Notes under the pieces: model-generated
Databases searched by the model: none
Told to the model about the DNA's origin: nothing
What the model saw: only the letters and a program-made list of their open reading frames with translations
Part shown: one piece after another, positions 54,166-62,574 of the stretch
How the letters are laid out: each line of letters starts with the position of its first letter
How positions within the stretch are numbered: position 1 is the stretch's first letter
Source of the DNA: JAAURB01 sp049647265
GTDB lineage: Bacteria; Cyanobacteriota; Cyanobacteriia; Cyanobacteriales; Microcoleaceae
Assembly (NCBI GenBank): GCA_049647265.1
Contig: JBARXJ010000048.1
Span: forward strand, 372,001-436,000
Reading direction: 5' to 3'
DNA length: 64,000 bases
Position numbers and translations under genes: made by a program

Positions 54166-54958
54166 AGCCTTATTAACCCAAATTCATCAAGTGGCTGTTT
54201 TGCTACCACCTCAGATCTTAGAGACTGTTTGCCAACACCTTCGCCAAGCCCCCTCAACCCCTTCAGTTCAATGGACACAAAGGCTATTGCAAGACCTACC
54301 CAAACGCCACTTTCAACGGTCTGTACAGCATCTTTTAGACCTGTGGTATTCTACAACTTCAACTTTAACAGGGGAAGCCTTGGCAGCGGCGTTAGAGAGT
54401 GCTGCCTTCTCAACCACATTCACCCGAAATCATTTAGATGTAGAATTAGTTTGGACAGGCCCATCTTCTAGTACTTTACCCATTCGTCGAACGGATCAGG
54501 TGTTGTTACAGTTAATTGAGAACTGTCAGTCTGAGTTGATTCTGATTAGTTTTGCGATTTACAAGATCAAAACGGTGGTAAAGGCTGTACAATCTGCAAT
54601 TAATCGAGGGGTTGCTGTACGTTTAATTGCTGAAACACCAGAGTCAGGGGAAGGAAAAATTCCGTTTGGCATAGAGGCAACTTTTGGTTCTCAAATGATT
54701 CAGCAATGCCAAGTTTATATCTGGCCTAAACATAAACGACCAACGGATACCCAAGGTCATTACGGTTCTCTACATATTAAAGGGGCAGTGGCTGACGTTC
54801 AAAACCTATTTATTACCAGTGCAAATCTCACTGACTATGCCATGACGTTGAATATGGAAATGGGTGTTTTGTTGAAAAGTCAAACGTTAGGACAACAAGT
54901 CAAAGCACAAATTGATAGACTCATTCATGATGAAATTTTGGTTAAAATAATATCGTAA
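54152..54958 (+). CDS. drmC: DISARM phospholipase D-like protein DrmC
   Basis: 268 residues. A helical N-terminus, then a PLD-like fold with one HxK(x4)D-type motif: GSLHIKGAVADVQNLFITSA (His near 207) followed by NLTDYAMTLNMEMGVL. A single HKD half implies a dimer, as in PLD-type nucleases. DrmC is part of DISARM but was reported as dispensable in the first tested system. It overlaps the 3' end of drmB by 14 nt (ATG at 54152). Confidence 0.93.
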   Translation: MSLNEALLTQIHQVAVLLPPQILETVCQHLRQAPSTPSVQWTQRLLQDLPKRHFQRSVQHLLDLWYSTTSTLTGEALAAALESAAFSTTFTRNHLDVELVWTGPSSSTLPIRRTDQVLLQLIENCQSELILISFAIYKIKTVVKAVQSAINRGVAVRLIAETPESGEGKIPFGIEATFGSQMIQQCQVYIWPKHKRPTDTQGHYGSLHIKGAVADVQNLFITSANLTDYAMTLNMEMGVLLKSQTLGQQVKAQIDRLIHDEILVKIIS

Positions 54959-54973
54959 CTTCTGTTGCAAAAA

Positions 54974-54991
54974 TACATTTTCTCAAATGTA
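54974..54991 (+). terminator. Weak hairpin after drmC
   Basis: TACATTT and AAATGTA pair around TCTC, 16 bp after the drmC stop. It is AT-rich with no long T tract, so termination is possible but uncertain. Confidence 0.3.
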
Positions 54992-55006
54992 AAACTTCAA
55001 ACTTAC

Positions 55007-55240
55007 TTACTGTAGCTTCTGAAACTTTCCTATTTTCATAAAAGCCAAAAAACACCGATGACATCTTCTTTCCTCCCAGAGTGCTGGACGTTGGAACCTT
55101 GACTCACAGCGAGGACATTCTGACAATAAATATACCTGATGCAACTTACACCACTGAGTTGGCTTCAACTTCCATTCTATCCGATGACAAGGCACTTCCC
55201 CTGTAACGACAGATGATTTGTCAAAATACTGGAATGTCAC
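55007..55240 (-). pseudogene. tniQ: C-terminal remnant of TniQ, type V-K CAST-like
   Basis: A 77-codon frame. Its last ~62 residues, from VPCHRIEWKLKPTQWCKLHQ through CPRC, PALWE and CHRC to KFQKLQ, closely resemble my recollection of the C-terminus of TniQ from the Scytonema type V-K CRISPR-associated transposon (PCHRIEW, CDRH, CPNC, PALWE, CHRC, KLQKV). The zinc-binding Cys/His set is kept. TniQ there is about 167 residues, so over 60% of the gene is missing. The first ~15 codons are not TniQ but read through TnsB-site-like DNA, so the fragment is fused to a transposon end by deletion. It cannot act as full TniQ. Confidence 0.75.
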
Positions 55241-55253
55241 AGCTAATTTGTCA
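55207..55253. repeat. Transposon-end repeats (TnsB-site-like), inner pair
   Basis: CGACAGATGATTTGTCA (55207-55223) and TCACAGCTAATTTGTCA (55237-55253) are direct 17-bp repeats. A third, CGACAAGTAATTCGTCA, is at 56726-56742 beyond the inserted IS element. The pattern matches the TnsB-binding repeats remembered from type V-K CAST ends (CGACAGNTAATTTGTCA). Confidence 0.75.
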
Positions 55254-55329
55254 AACTCCTTGAATTGAAGTGAAATAGCTAGAAGGCTGCTAACTTACTT
55301 GTACTATGGAGTTAGAAGCTCATTCAGGG

Positions 55330-55402
55330 AATGGCACTTAATTTATCTTTTCGGGCGTAAGACCCTCACGTCCCGTGACGGGATGTAAGCCCGCGTGCCA
55401 TT
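55330..55402 (+). other. Nested stem-loop structure upstream of tnpB
   Basis: Three concentric pairings: AATGGCAC (55330-55337) with GTGCCATT (55395-55402); CGGGC (55352-55356) with GCCCG (55389-55393); and inner ACGTCCCG-TGA-CGGGATGT. The inner hairpin is the IS left end. The outermost pairing extends beyond the likely element border. Confidence 0.6.
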
Positions 55403-56720
55403 TTGTGCTAAATATGTTAGCATAAAAGAAAAGTTGTTTGGGGTCGATCAACAATGATTGTATTAGAAATGAAAGCAGTAACTAAGTCGTATCAGTGTCA
55501 TGCCATCGATGATGCGATGTTGACAGTACAATTCGTCAGAAACAAAGCCTTAAGACTGTGGATGGACGCGCTTAAGGAAGAAAAAATTGACAAGTATTCT
55601 CTTAATAAATATTGTGCTGTTCTAGCTAAAGAATTTGTTTTTGCTAAAGAGTTAAACTCGACAGCAAGACAAGCTGCTGCTGAAAGGGCTTGGGCTGCTA
55701 TTAGTCGCTTTTATGAGAATTGCAAAAAAGGGATAAAAGGGAAGAAAGGATATCCTAAGTTTCAAAAGAATAACCGTTCTGTTGAATATAAACAATCAGG
55801 ATGGAAACTTTCAGAAGACAGGAAGAAAATAACCTTTACCGATAAAAAAGGTATTGGGACTTTAAAACTTAAAGGAAACCGTGACCTTAAGTTTTACCCA
55901 ATTGACCAAATCAAACGAGTTAGATTAGTTCGGCGGGCTGATGGTTACTACGTTCAATTCTGTTTAAGTGTCGATATTCATGATTACACCAAGTCATTAA
56001 TACCTTCTCAAAGGTGTATTGGTTTAGATGTAGGATTAAATCATTTCTATACAGATTCTCAAGGTGATACTGTTGACATTCCTCAGTATTACCGTAAAGC
56101 CGAAAAAGGATTAAATAGAGCTAACCGCCAAAAATCCCATAAATTTCGTTCATGTCAACCTCAATCAAACAACTACAAGAAAGCTAGAAAACGATATGCT
56201 CTGAAGCATTTAAGAGTAAGTAGACAACGTAAAGGTTTTGCTGTAGAGACAGCATTGCGCGTAATTCAATCTAACGATTTGATTGCCTACGTTGGCGCAG
56301 CCTGCGCGTGCCGCGCATAGACTTAAAAGTTAAGAACATGATTCGTAATCGTCATTTAGCTAAATCCATTAATGATGCTGCATGGTCTATTTTTAGACAG
56401 TGGTTAGAATATTTTGGATACAAATATGGAAAGGTAACTGTTGCAGTTCCTCCCCATAATACATCTCAAAATTGCTCTAATTGTGGTGAGAAAGTTACCA
56501 AATCATTGTCAACACGAACTCATGAATGTAAGTGTGGATGTACTTTAGATCGTGACCATAATGCAGCGTTAAATATCTTGAGTCTAGGACTCAGTACGGT
56601 TGGGCAAACCGAATCTCAAGCTTGGGGAGAGAAAGCCTCTTTGTTAGTTGGTGATAACCTGCTAACGAAAGCTGTCTCTGTGAACTAAGAATCCCTCGCG
56701 TCCCGCGACGGGAGTGTCAA
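55352..56720 (+). mobile_element. IS200/IS605-family element (tnpB only)
   Basis: The ends are marked by subterminal hairpins of the same kind: TCCCG-TGA-CGGGA at 55371-55383 on the left and TCCCG-CGA-CGGGA at 56701-56713 on the right, with the right end near TGTCAA. One gene, tnpB, and no tnpA, so it depended on a transposase in trans. The boundaries are approximate. It sits inside the CAST-like end, splitting its repeats. Confidence 0.75.
55454..56688 (+). pseudogene. tnpB: Broken TnpB (OrfB) of IS200/IS605 family
   Basis: RNA-guided nuclease family, ancestor of Cas12. Frame 1 (55454-56320) holds the N-terminal part and RuvC-I (CIGLDVGLNHFYTD). Frame 2 (from about 56320 to 56688) resumes with DLKVKNMIRNRHLAKSINDA, a zinc finger (CSNCGEKV and CKCGC) and RuvC-III (DRDHNAALNIL). 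At 56291-56318 a GC-rich piece (GGCGCAGCCTGCGCGTGCCG) replaces the codon for the RuvC-II glutamate in the expected YEDLKVKN, shifts the frame by two and gives TAG at 56318. So one catalytic residue and the frame are both lost. Start ATG 55454. Confidence 0.88.
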
Positions 56721-56725
56721 CAAGG

Positions 56726-56756
56726 CGACAAGTAATTCGTCAATCGACATGACACA
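56726..56756. repeat. Outer part of the CAST-like transposon end
   Basis: CGACAAGTAATTCGTCA (56726-56742), then ATCGACATGACACA. On the minus strand this reads from TGT at 56756 as TGTGTCATGTCGATTGACGA, then ATTACTTGTCG, resembling the TGT-headed left end recalled for type V-K elements (TGACAAATTATCTGTCG). It is about 105 bp from tRNA-Val. Confidence 0.6.
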
Positions 56757-56767
56757 TTAGAATTCTG

Positions 56768-56804
56768 AACTCTACAATAAAGCATAATAACTTTAATAGA
56801 GTGA
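56768..56804 (+). repeat. 37-bp direct repeat, right copy
   Basis: AACTCTACAATAAAGCATAA and onward to AATAGAGTGA. Partner of 40148-40184 (32/37 identical, ungapped). It starts 12 bp outside the presumed transposon end and about 57 bp before tRNA-Val. Confidence 0.85.
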
Positions 56805-56817
56805 CAACAGAAAAAAC

Positions 56818-56847
56818 TTGCATTTTTTTAAAGATATATGCTATAGT
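56818..56847 (+). promoter_or_regulatory. Promoter of tRNA-Val
   Basis: TTGCAT (56818-56823) and TATAGT (56842-56847) with an 18-bp T/A-rich spacer, 13 bp before the tRNA 5' end. Confidence 0.5.
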
Positions 56848-56860
56848 CATACATTAGTGC

Positions 56861-56934
<74 letters not shown>

Positions 56935-57079
56935 TTTGTTAGAAAGATTGCTTCAAACGATCTGACCCATTCCTGACCTGTTTTTGAGCTATTGCTCTTC
57001 TCAATAAGCAGATATTTTTGATTATCATTATTTGCAATAGTATCCCCTCTGGCAGAAGACAGAATGTGAGGAGGTATTA

Positions 57080-58900
57080 TCAATATTTCTCTGCAAAATG
57101 TTGTCTCAATAAATCGTGAACAAATCGATAGCCACCTCCAACTCGTTGTAAAAATAAACGGTTTGTAGAATAGTCAAGAAATCGTGCATAATTCCAGGGG
57201 ATATGATAGTTCTTCGAAAGAACTAAACGCAGAGAAAAATGTTGAATGAGTGGTAATCCCTTTTTCAAAAGGCCCAATAGTAAACTCAATCCAAAACAAA
57301 CAATTGAAGCATAAAAAACTGAAATTGATTCTTCTAAAGCTAACATTAGTAACCAAGATAGCCCAACACAAGATACAGAGGTAAGAGTTGTAACTATAAA
57401 AATCTTTTGAAGAGATTGGCTTATCCACTGATTAGGAGTGTTTTTATATTCAATTTTTGAGCCTATTAGCCAACTAATCAGCCCATCAATTAGCCCATTA
57501 ATCAACCCAGCTATCCCTAATATTACCCCTGACATTTTGCCCAATGTAATCTCTAATATGAACCCACAAATCAATCCAAATATTAGATTATTTTTTAAAT
57601 TTTTAAATGAAAATTGAAATGCTTCAACAGCTTTTATTGGAGCCTCTCCTACAAACAGTCCAAAAATCAGTGCTATCATCAGCCCTACAGTCAGCCAGGA
57701 AATCAGCCCTACAATCTGCAAAGAAACCAGCGCTATCAAAAGCCCTGTAGCCTGCCCAGGAATCAGCTCTACAATCAGCCAGTAAATCAGCATTAAAATT
57801 AGCCCTACACTCAGCCCTACAATCAGCCAATAAATCAGCCCTACAATCATCCCATAACTTATTTCTTTCGATGGATTTTCTAACCAAGTAGGCTGCATTT
57901 TTTCAATCAGAAACTCAGTTTTATTTTCTCGAATAAGCTGTTTAGCTAAGTAACCTAACCAACGTTTTGTATCTTCATCTTTGTAGGGTTTTGGCTTTTT
58001 TTTGTAAGGACGCTTTAACATCCGTTGAATATAAGCATCAAATAGATGGTTTTGTCGTTCTTCTGAGGATGGAAGTTGCTTCCATTGTTCAAAATAAATA
58101 TTTTGACTAGCTATAATAATTATATTTAAGAATAAAGGCGTTTTTGCTAATTCAATGAAATCTGAATCAGTCTTAATAGTATTCCATAAACTTTCACCTT
58201 CTGTTTTCAATATGTAATCTTTAATTTCTTCTATAGTTAAAGGTTTGAGAATAATTGAACCCTTTAATCCTAAATTAGTTTGATAATGTTGATATTCTTC
58301 AAGGCGAGAACAAACCACTAAACCTCTTGACCAGGTTTCAGGATGCAAAAATTCATTAATAGCTTGAACACATTTTTCTTGTCTTGCTGCATCTAATTCA
58401 TCTAAACCATCCAACAAAGGAATTATTTTTTCTTCTTCAATCCATTGTTTAGCAATATCTTTACGCACGCCATATTTAGCTTTAAGATCAGTTACCATCC
58501 AATCTTTAATACTTTGTGTTTCTGCTTTCCATGAAGAGAGGTTTAATAAGACTGGAATAGGATAATCTGGATTTGCTTTTGCTCGTATAACTAATTGTTG
58601 TGCTAACTTCAATAATATTGTGGTTTTACCCGAACCCGGCGCACCTAAAATTAATAATCGTCCCGCTGTATCAGAGGAGTAAAAGACTTGTTCAATCGGA
58701 GTATCTTTCGGTAATTGATAACTGGGTTGTTCTCCAACTTTAATATCAATTACCCAAGGATGTTGTATCTGTTCTGAATCGTTTTCTTTATCTAAAACAA
58801 TATAAACTCGATTATGCAGAGATTGCTGTAGACGTTTTTCAACTTCAGTTTCTACCCATTGCAGTAATTTTTTCTGAGTCGCATCTCGTTGATTTTGAGG
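57080..58900 (-). pseudogene. NACHT-type STAND NTPase with multipass membrane C-terminus, 5' end interrupted
   Basis: From 58900 downward the frame is open: PQNQRDATQKKLLQWVETEV, GAPGSGKTTILL (Walker A near 58635), LLNLSSWK, IIPLLDGLDELDAARQEKC (Walker B), VCSRLEEYQHY (sensor), then a region of about nine hydrophobic segments rich in GLI/VGL, and the end GYRFVHDLLRQHFAEKY. No ATG, GTG or TTG precedes the Walker A in this frame, and TAA lies at 58901-58903. Beyond the TAA the same frame continues sensibly to 59005 (VDIIEITKRFASKLIKL ... NAEQSMK). So one nonsense change (for example from CAA or AAA) probably broke the gene. NACHT proteins in bacteria include anti-phage sensors; this one lies beside DISARM. 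A TTG at 58612 would give a protein lacking the Walker A. Confidence 0.75.
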
Positions 58901-59565
58901 TTATTTCATTGACTGTTCTGCATTAAATTCATTGCTAGCTATATTGGTTAACTTAATCAGTTTACTTGCAAATCGTTTCGTTATTTCTATAATATCTACA
59001 CTTGTTTAATTGTCATTTTCCGATATTGTTCAATATGAGTTTGATGACCTCCCCTAACCCCTCACCTCTCCTAACCTCTCCTGAAAGGAGAGGAACGAAT
59101 GGTCTCCCCCTTTTAGGGGGAGGTTGGAGGGGGTTGGAGGGGAACTAGAGAAACACCTTAACTGGTTAACGGTCGTATCAGGGATTTTCTTGCCTCTTTA
59201 ACCCCCGATAAAATCCCCTAATTTACTCCCTCTCCTTGCAGGAGAGGGCTGGGGAGAGGTCTATTTTAATTGATCTCCCTGACGTTTTTCAAATCACCAA
59301 TTAACTGTCTAAGGCAAGGACACAAGTCTGTAAGTCTAGCCGTCCCCCATGCTGAATTGTTCATTTGTATCCGACAATACTGGCAAAATCTAGAGAAAAT
59401 CGATATCCTGTAGTGTAAGTTGGGATAGGTTTGTTTACTTAGTTCTCAACCCCATTCCATAACCCCATATTGATTTAGTGCATTCAGGCGTTCTATCCCA
59501 GAACGTCTTTGTCGTAACAGAGACAATTCCACTGTTAACCTTATAATATTTTCAGTTAGACTTTC
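58901..59565. other. Decayed 5' region of the NACHT gene plus palindromic repeats
   Basis: 58901-59005 is the in-frame upstream piece of the NACHT gene. Further up, another frame reads HIEQYRKMTIKQV before a stop, perhaps more of the original N-terminus after a frameshift. 59075-59093 (CCTCTCCT-GAA-AGGAGAGG) and 59228-59248 (CCCTCTCCT-TGC-AGGAGAGGG) are palindrome copies, with CCCCCTTTTAGGGGG near 59105. The rest up to gcvP is leader sequence with no riboswitch that I recognise. Confidence 0.6.
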
Positions 59566-62500
59566 ATGCTGGATTTCAATTCAACTCAAGTGAACGCAGA
59601 TTCTCAAACCCTTTCCTCAAATACAGAAAACAAGCCTCAGTCTTTGTCTAAAGAGGAGATGGGTACTGTATCTTTAGCTGTAGCAGATTCTTTTATCCAT
59701 CGCCATCTGGGTTCTGAAGCGAATGAAATTCAACAAATGTTGGATGTTCTGGGTATTAATAGTTTAGATCAACTGATTGACAAAACGGTTCCTGCTGCCA
59801 TTCGTTTGCAACAGCCGCTGAATTTACCTCAACCGTTAACTGAAGCTGCTGCCTTGGCTTATTTGAAAGATATCGCTTCAAAAAATAGTATCTTTCGGTC
59901 ATATATTGGCATGGGTTATTCGGACTGTATCACGCCGCCAGTTATTCAGCGTAATATCCTCGAAAATCCGGGTTGGTATACCGCATATACCCCTTATCAA
60001 CCCGAAATTGCCCAAGGACGGTTAGAAGCTTTACTCAATTTCCAAACTCTGATTATTGATTTAACGGGGATGGAAATAGCCAACGCCTCTTTATTGGATG
60101 AGGCTACTGCCGCCGCAGAAGCGATGAGTATGAGTCAGGGTTTATGCAAAACTAAAGCAACTGCTTTCTTTGTTTCAGAAGATTGTCATCCGCAAACGAT
60201 TGATGTGATTCAAACGCGGGCAAATCCTCTGGATATCGAAGTAATTGTGGGAGATTATCGGACGTTTGACTTTAATACACCGATTTTCGGCGCGTTACTC
60301 CAATATCCCGCCACGGATGGCAAAATTAACGACTATCAAGAATTTATTGAAAAAGCCCACGAGAATAAAGCGTTTGTTACGGTTGCGGCGGATATTTTAA
60401 GCTTAACTCTGTTAACGCCACCGGGAGAATTTGGCGCGGATATTGTGGTGGGAAGTACCCAACGGTTTGGTGTACCTTTAGGATATGGTGGCCCCCATGC
60501 AGCTTATTTTGCCACCAAAGAAGCGTTTAAACGCCAAGTCCCCGGACGTATTGTGGGGATGTCTCAAGATGCCCAAGGTAAACCCGCGTTACGTTTAGCA
60601 TTACAAACTCGTGAACAACATATTCGTCGCGATAAAGCCACCAGTAATATTTGTACTGCCCAGGTTTTGCTTGCAGTGATAGCGAGTATGTATGCAGTGT
60701 ATCACGGGCCGAAAGGACTGAAACAAATTAGCCAACGCATCCATCAGTTAACGGTAATATTGGCAGCGGGGTTAAAACAGTTGGGTTATACTCTTGGCGA
60801 GGACGCTTTCTTTGATACTCTCAAGATTGAGTTAGGGGATAAATCTTTACAAGATATCCAAGATGGGGCAATATCACGACAAATTAATCTGCGAATTATT
60901 GATAATAATACCGTTGGGGTGAGTTTAGATGAAACGACCACAATTAGTGATTTAGTTGATTTATTGCAGATATTCGCCGGAAGCGATAAGTTACCGTTTG
61001 AGATTGATAAACTCTCGACAGACTCGCCCATTCCAGCCGCATTACAACGTCAGTCTGACTATCTGACTCATCCGGTTTTCAATAGCTATCATTCCGAAAC
61101 GGAATTAATGCGTTATCTCCATCGTTTGGAAACCAAAGATTTATCCTTAACCACTTCAATGATACCGTTGGGTTCTTGTACGATGAAGTTAAATGCGGCG
61201 GCTGAAATGATGCCTGTAACTTGGCCGGAATTCGGTAAATTGCATCCCTTTGCCCCCACGTCTCAAACTCAAGGATATCAAATTCTCTTCCAACAATTAG
61301 AAGAATGGTTAGCAGAAATTACCGGATTTTCTGGAATTTCTCTACAACCCAATGCCGGGTCTCAAGGAGAATATGCCGGATTATTAGTGATTCGAGATTA
61401 TCATAACTCTCGCGGCGAAGATCATCGTAAAATTTGTTTAATCCCAGAATCTGCCCACGGTACAAACCCCGCAAGTGCAGTCATGGCAGGGATGAAAGTG
61501 GTTGCGGTGAAATGCGATAAACAAGGAAATATTGATGTAACTGACCTGCAAACCAAAGCCGAAAAACATAGCGACAATTTAGCGGCGTTGATGATAACTT
61601 ATCCTTCGACTCACGGCGTATTTGAAGAAAGTATTGCTGAAATTTGCGATATTATCCACAACCACGGCGGTCAGGTTTATATGGATGGGGCCAATATGAA
61701 TGCCCAAGTCGGGTTATGTCGTCCCGGAGACTACGGCGCAGATGTCTGTCACCTGAATTTACACAAAACCTTCTGTATTCCCCACGGTGGCGGCGGTCCC
61801 GGCATGGGGCCAATTGGGGTTCAGTCTCACTTAATCCCATTTTTACCGGGTCATGCGGTTGTTTCAATAGAAAACGAGGTTAAATCCCCCCTGAGTCCCC
61901 CCTTGGAAAGGGGGGTTGGGAACGGAGAAGAGGTGACAGGGGCGGTTTCTGCTGCGCCTTGGGGAAGTCCGAGTATTTTGGTGATTTCCTGGATGTATAT
62001 TGCCATGATGGGGACGGTTGGGTTAACTGAGGCAACAAAATTAGCGATTTTAAACGCCAATTATATGGCTTCTCGGCTGCAAGATTCTTATCCCATTTTG
62101 TATAAAGGTCAACATGGATTAATTGCCCATGAATGTATTCTAGACCTACGAGGCGTGAAAAAATCTGCCCATATTGAAGTCGATGATATCGCTAAACGGT
62201 TGATGGATTATGGGTTTCACGCCCCAACGATTTCTTGGCCCGTTGCCGGGACGATGATGGTTGAACCCACCGAAAGTGAATCTATTGCGGAATTAGATCG
62301 TTTTTGTGAGGCGATGATTTCTATTCGTCAAGAAATAGCCGCAATTGAAGCGGGGGAAATGGACGAAACCGATAACGTTTTGAAAAATGCCCCCCATACC
62401 GCAGAAACGTTAATTAGTGATGAATGGAATCATCCTTATTCTCGTCAACAAGCCGCTTATCCGGCATCCTGGACAAAAGAACATAAATTCTGGCCGTCTG

Positions 62501-62574
62501 TCGGACGAGTGAATAATGCTTTTGGCGATCGCAATTTCGTCTGTTCTTGTTTACCGATGGAAGCGTATAGTTAA
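59566..62574 (+). CDS. gcvP: Glycine dehydrogenase (decarboxylating), P protein
   Basis: PLP enzyme that decarboxylates glycine and loads aminomethyl on lipoyl-GcvH; with GcvT it runs photorespiratory glycine breakdown. 1002 residues, slightly long. N-terminal SFIHRHLGSEANEIQQML, YIGMGYSDCITPPVIQRNIL, the first half NASLLDEATAAAEAM, second half IPLGSCTMKLNAAAEM, QPNAGSQGEYAGL, ESAHGTNPASA, and the PLP lysine in LNLHKTFCIPHGGGGPGMGP. Residues about 771-790 (VKSPLSPPLERGVGNGE) are an in-frame palindromic insertion shortly after the PLP loop, before AVSAAPWGS, explaining the extra length. ATG 59566. Confidence 0.96.
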   Translation: MLDFNSTQVNADSQTLSSNTENKPQSLSKEEMGTVSLAVADSFIHRHLGSEANEIQQMLDVLGINSLDQLIDKTVPAAIRLQQPLNLPQPLTEAAALAYLKDIASKNSIFRSYIGMGYSDCITPPVIQRNILENPGWYTAYTPYQPEIAQGRLEALLNFQTLIIDLTGMEIANASLLDEATAAAEAMSMSQGLCKTKATAFFVSEDCHPQTIDVIQTRANPLDIEVIVGDYRTFDFNTPIFGALLQYPATDGKINDYQEFIEKAHENKAFVTVAADILSLTLLTPPGEFGADIVVGSTQRFGVPLGYGGPHAAYFATKEAFKRQVPGRIVGMSQDAQGKPALRLALQTREQHIRRDKATSNICTAQVLLAVIASMYAVYHGPKGLKQISQRIHQLTVILAAGLKQLGYTLGEDAFFDTLKIELGDKSLQDIQDGAISRQINLRIIDNNTVGVSLDETTTISDLVDLLQIFAGSDKLPFEIDKLSTDSPIPAALQRQSDYLTHPVFNSYHSETELMRYLHRLETKDLSLTTSMIPLGSCTMKLNAAAEMMPVTWPEFGKLHPFAPTSQTQGYQILFQQLEEWLAEITGFSGISLQPNAGSQGEYAGLLVIRDYHNSRGEDHRKICLIPESAHGTNPASAVMAGMKVVAVKCDKQGNIDVTDLQTKAEKHSDNLAALMITYPSTHGVFEESIAEICDIIHNHGGQVYMDGANMNAQVGLCRPGDYGADVCHLNLHKTFCIPHGGGGPGMGPIGVQSHLIPFLPGHAVVSIENEVKSPLSPPLERGVGNGEEVTGAVSAAPWGSPSILVISWMYIAMMGTVGLTEATKLAILNANYMASRLQDSYPILYKGQHGLIAHECILDLRGVKKSAHIEVDDIAKRLMDYGFHAPTISWPVAGTMMVEPTESESIAELDRFCEAMISIRQEIAAIEAGEMDETDNVLKNAPHTAETLISDEWNHPYSRQQAAYPASWTKEHKFWPSVGRVNNAFGDRNFVCSCLPMEAYS
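61881..61930 (+). repeat. C/G-rich palindromic repeat in frame in gcvP
   Basis: TCCCCCCTGAGTCCCCCCTT, then GGAAAGGGGGGTTGGGAACG. Translated as SPLSPPLERGVGNG, with no frame change. Third in-gene copy of the family in the window; its right end matches the cluster after carB. Confidence 0.85.

Noticed and set aside
61644..61883. Two overlapping ORFs inside gcvP on both strands
   Set aside because: Both lie fully within the conserved PLP-binding part of gcvP and have no family resemblance.
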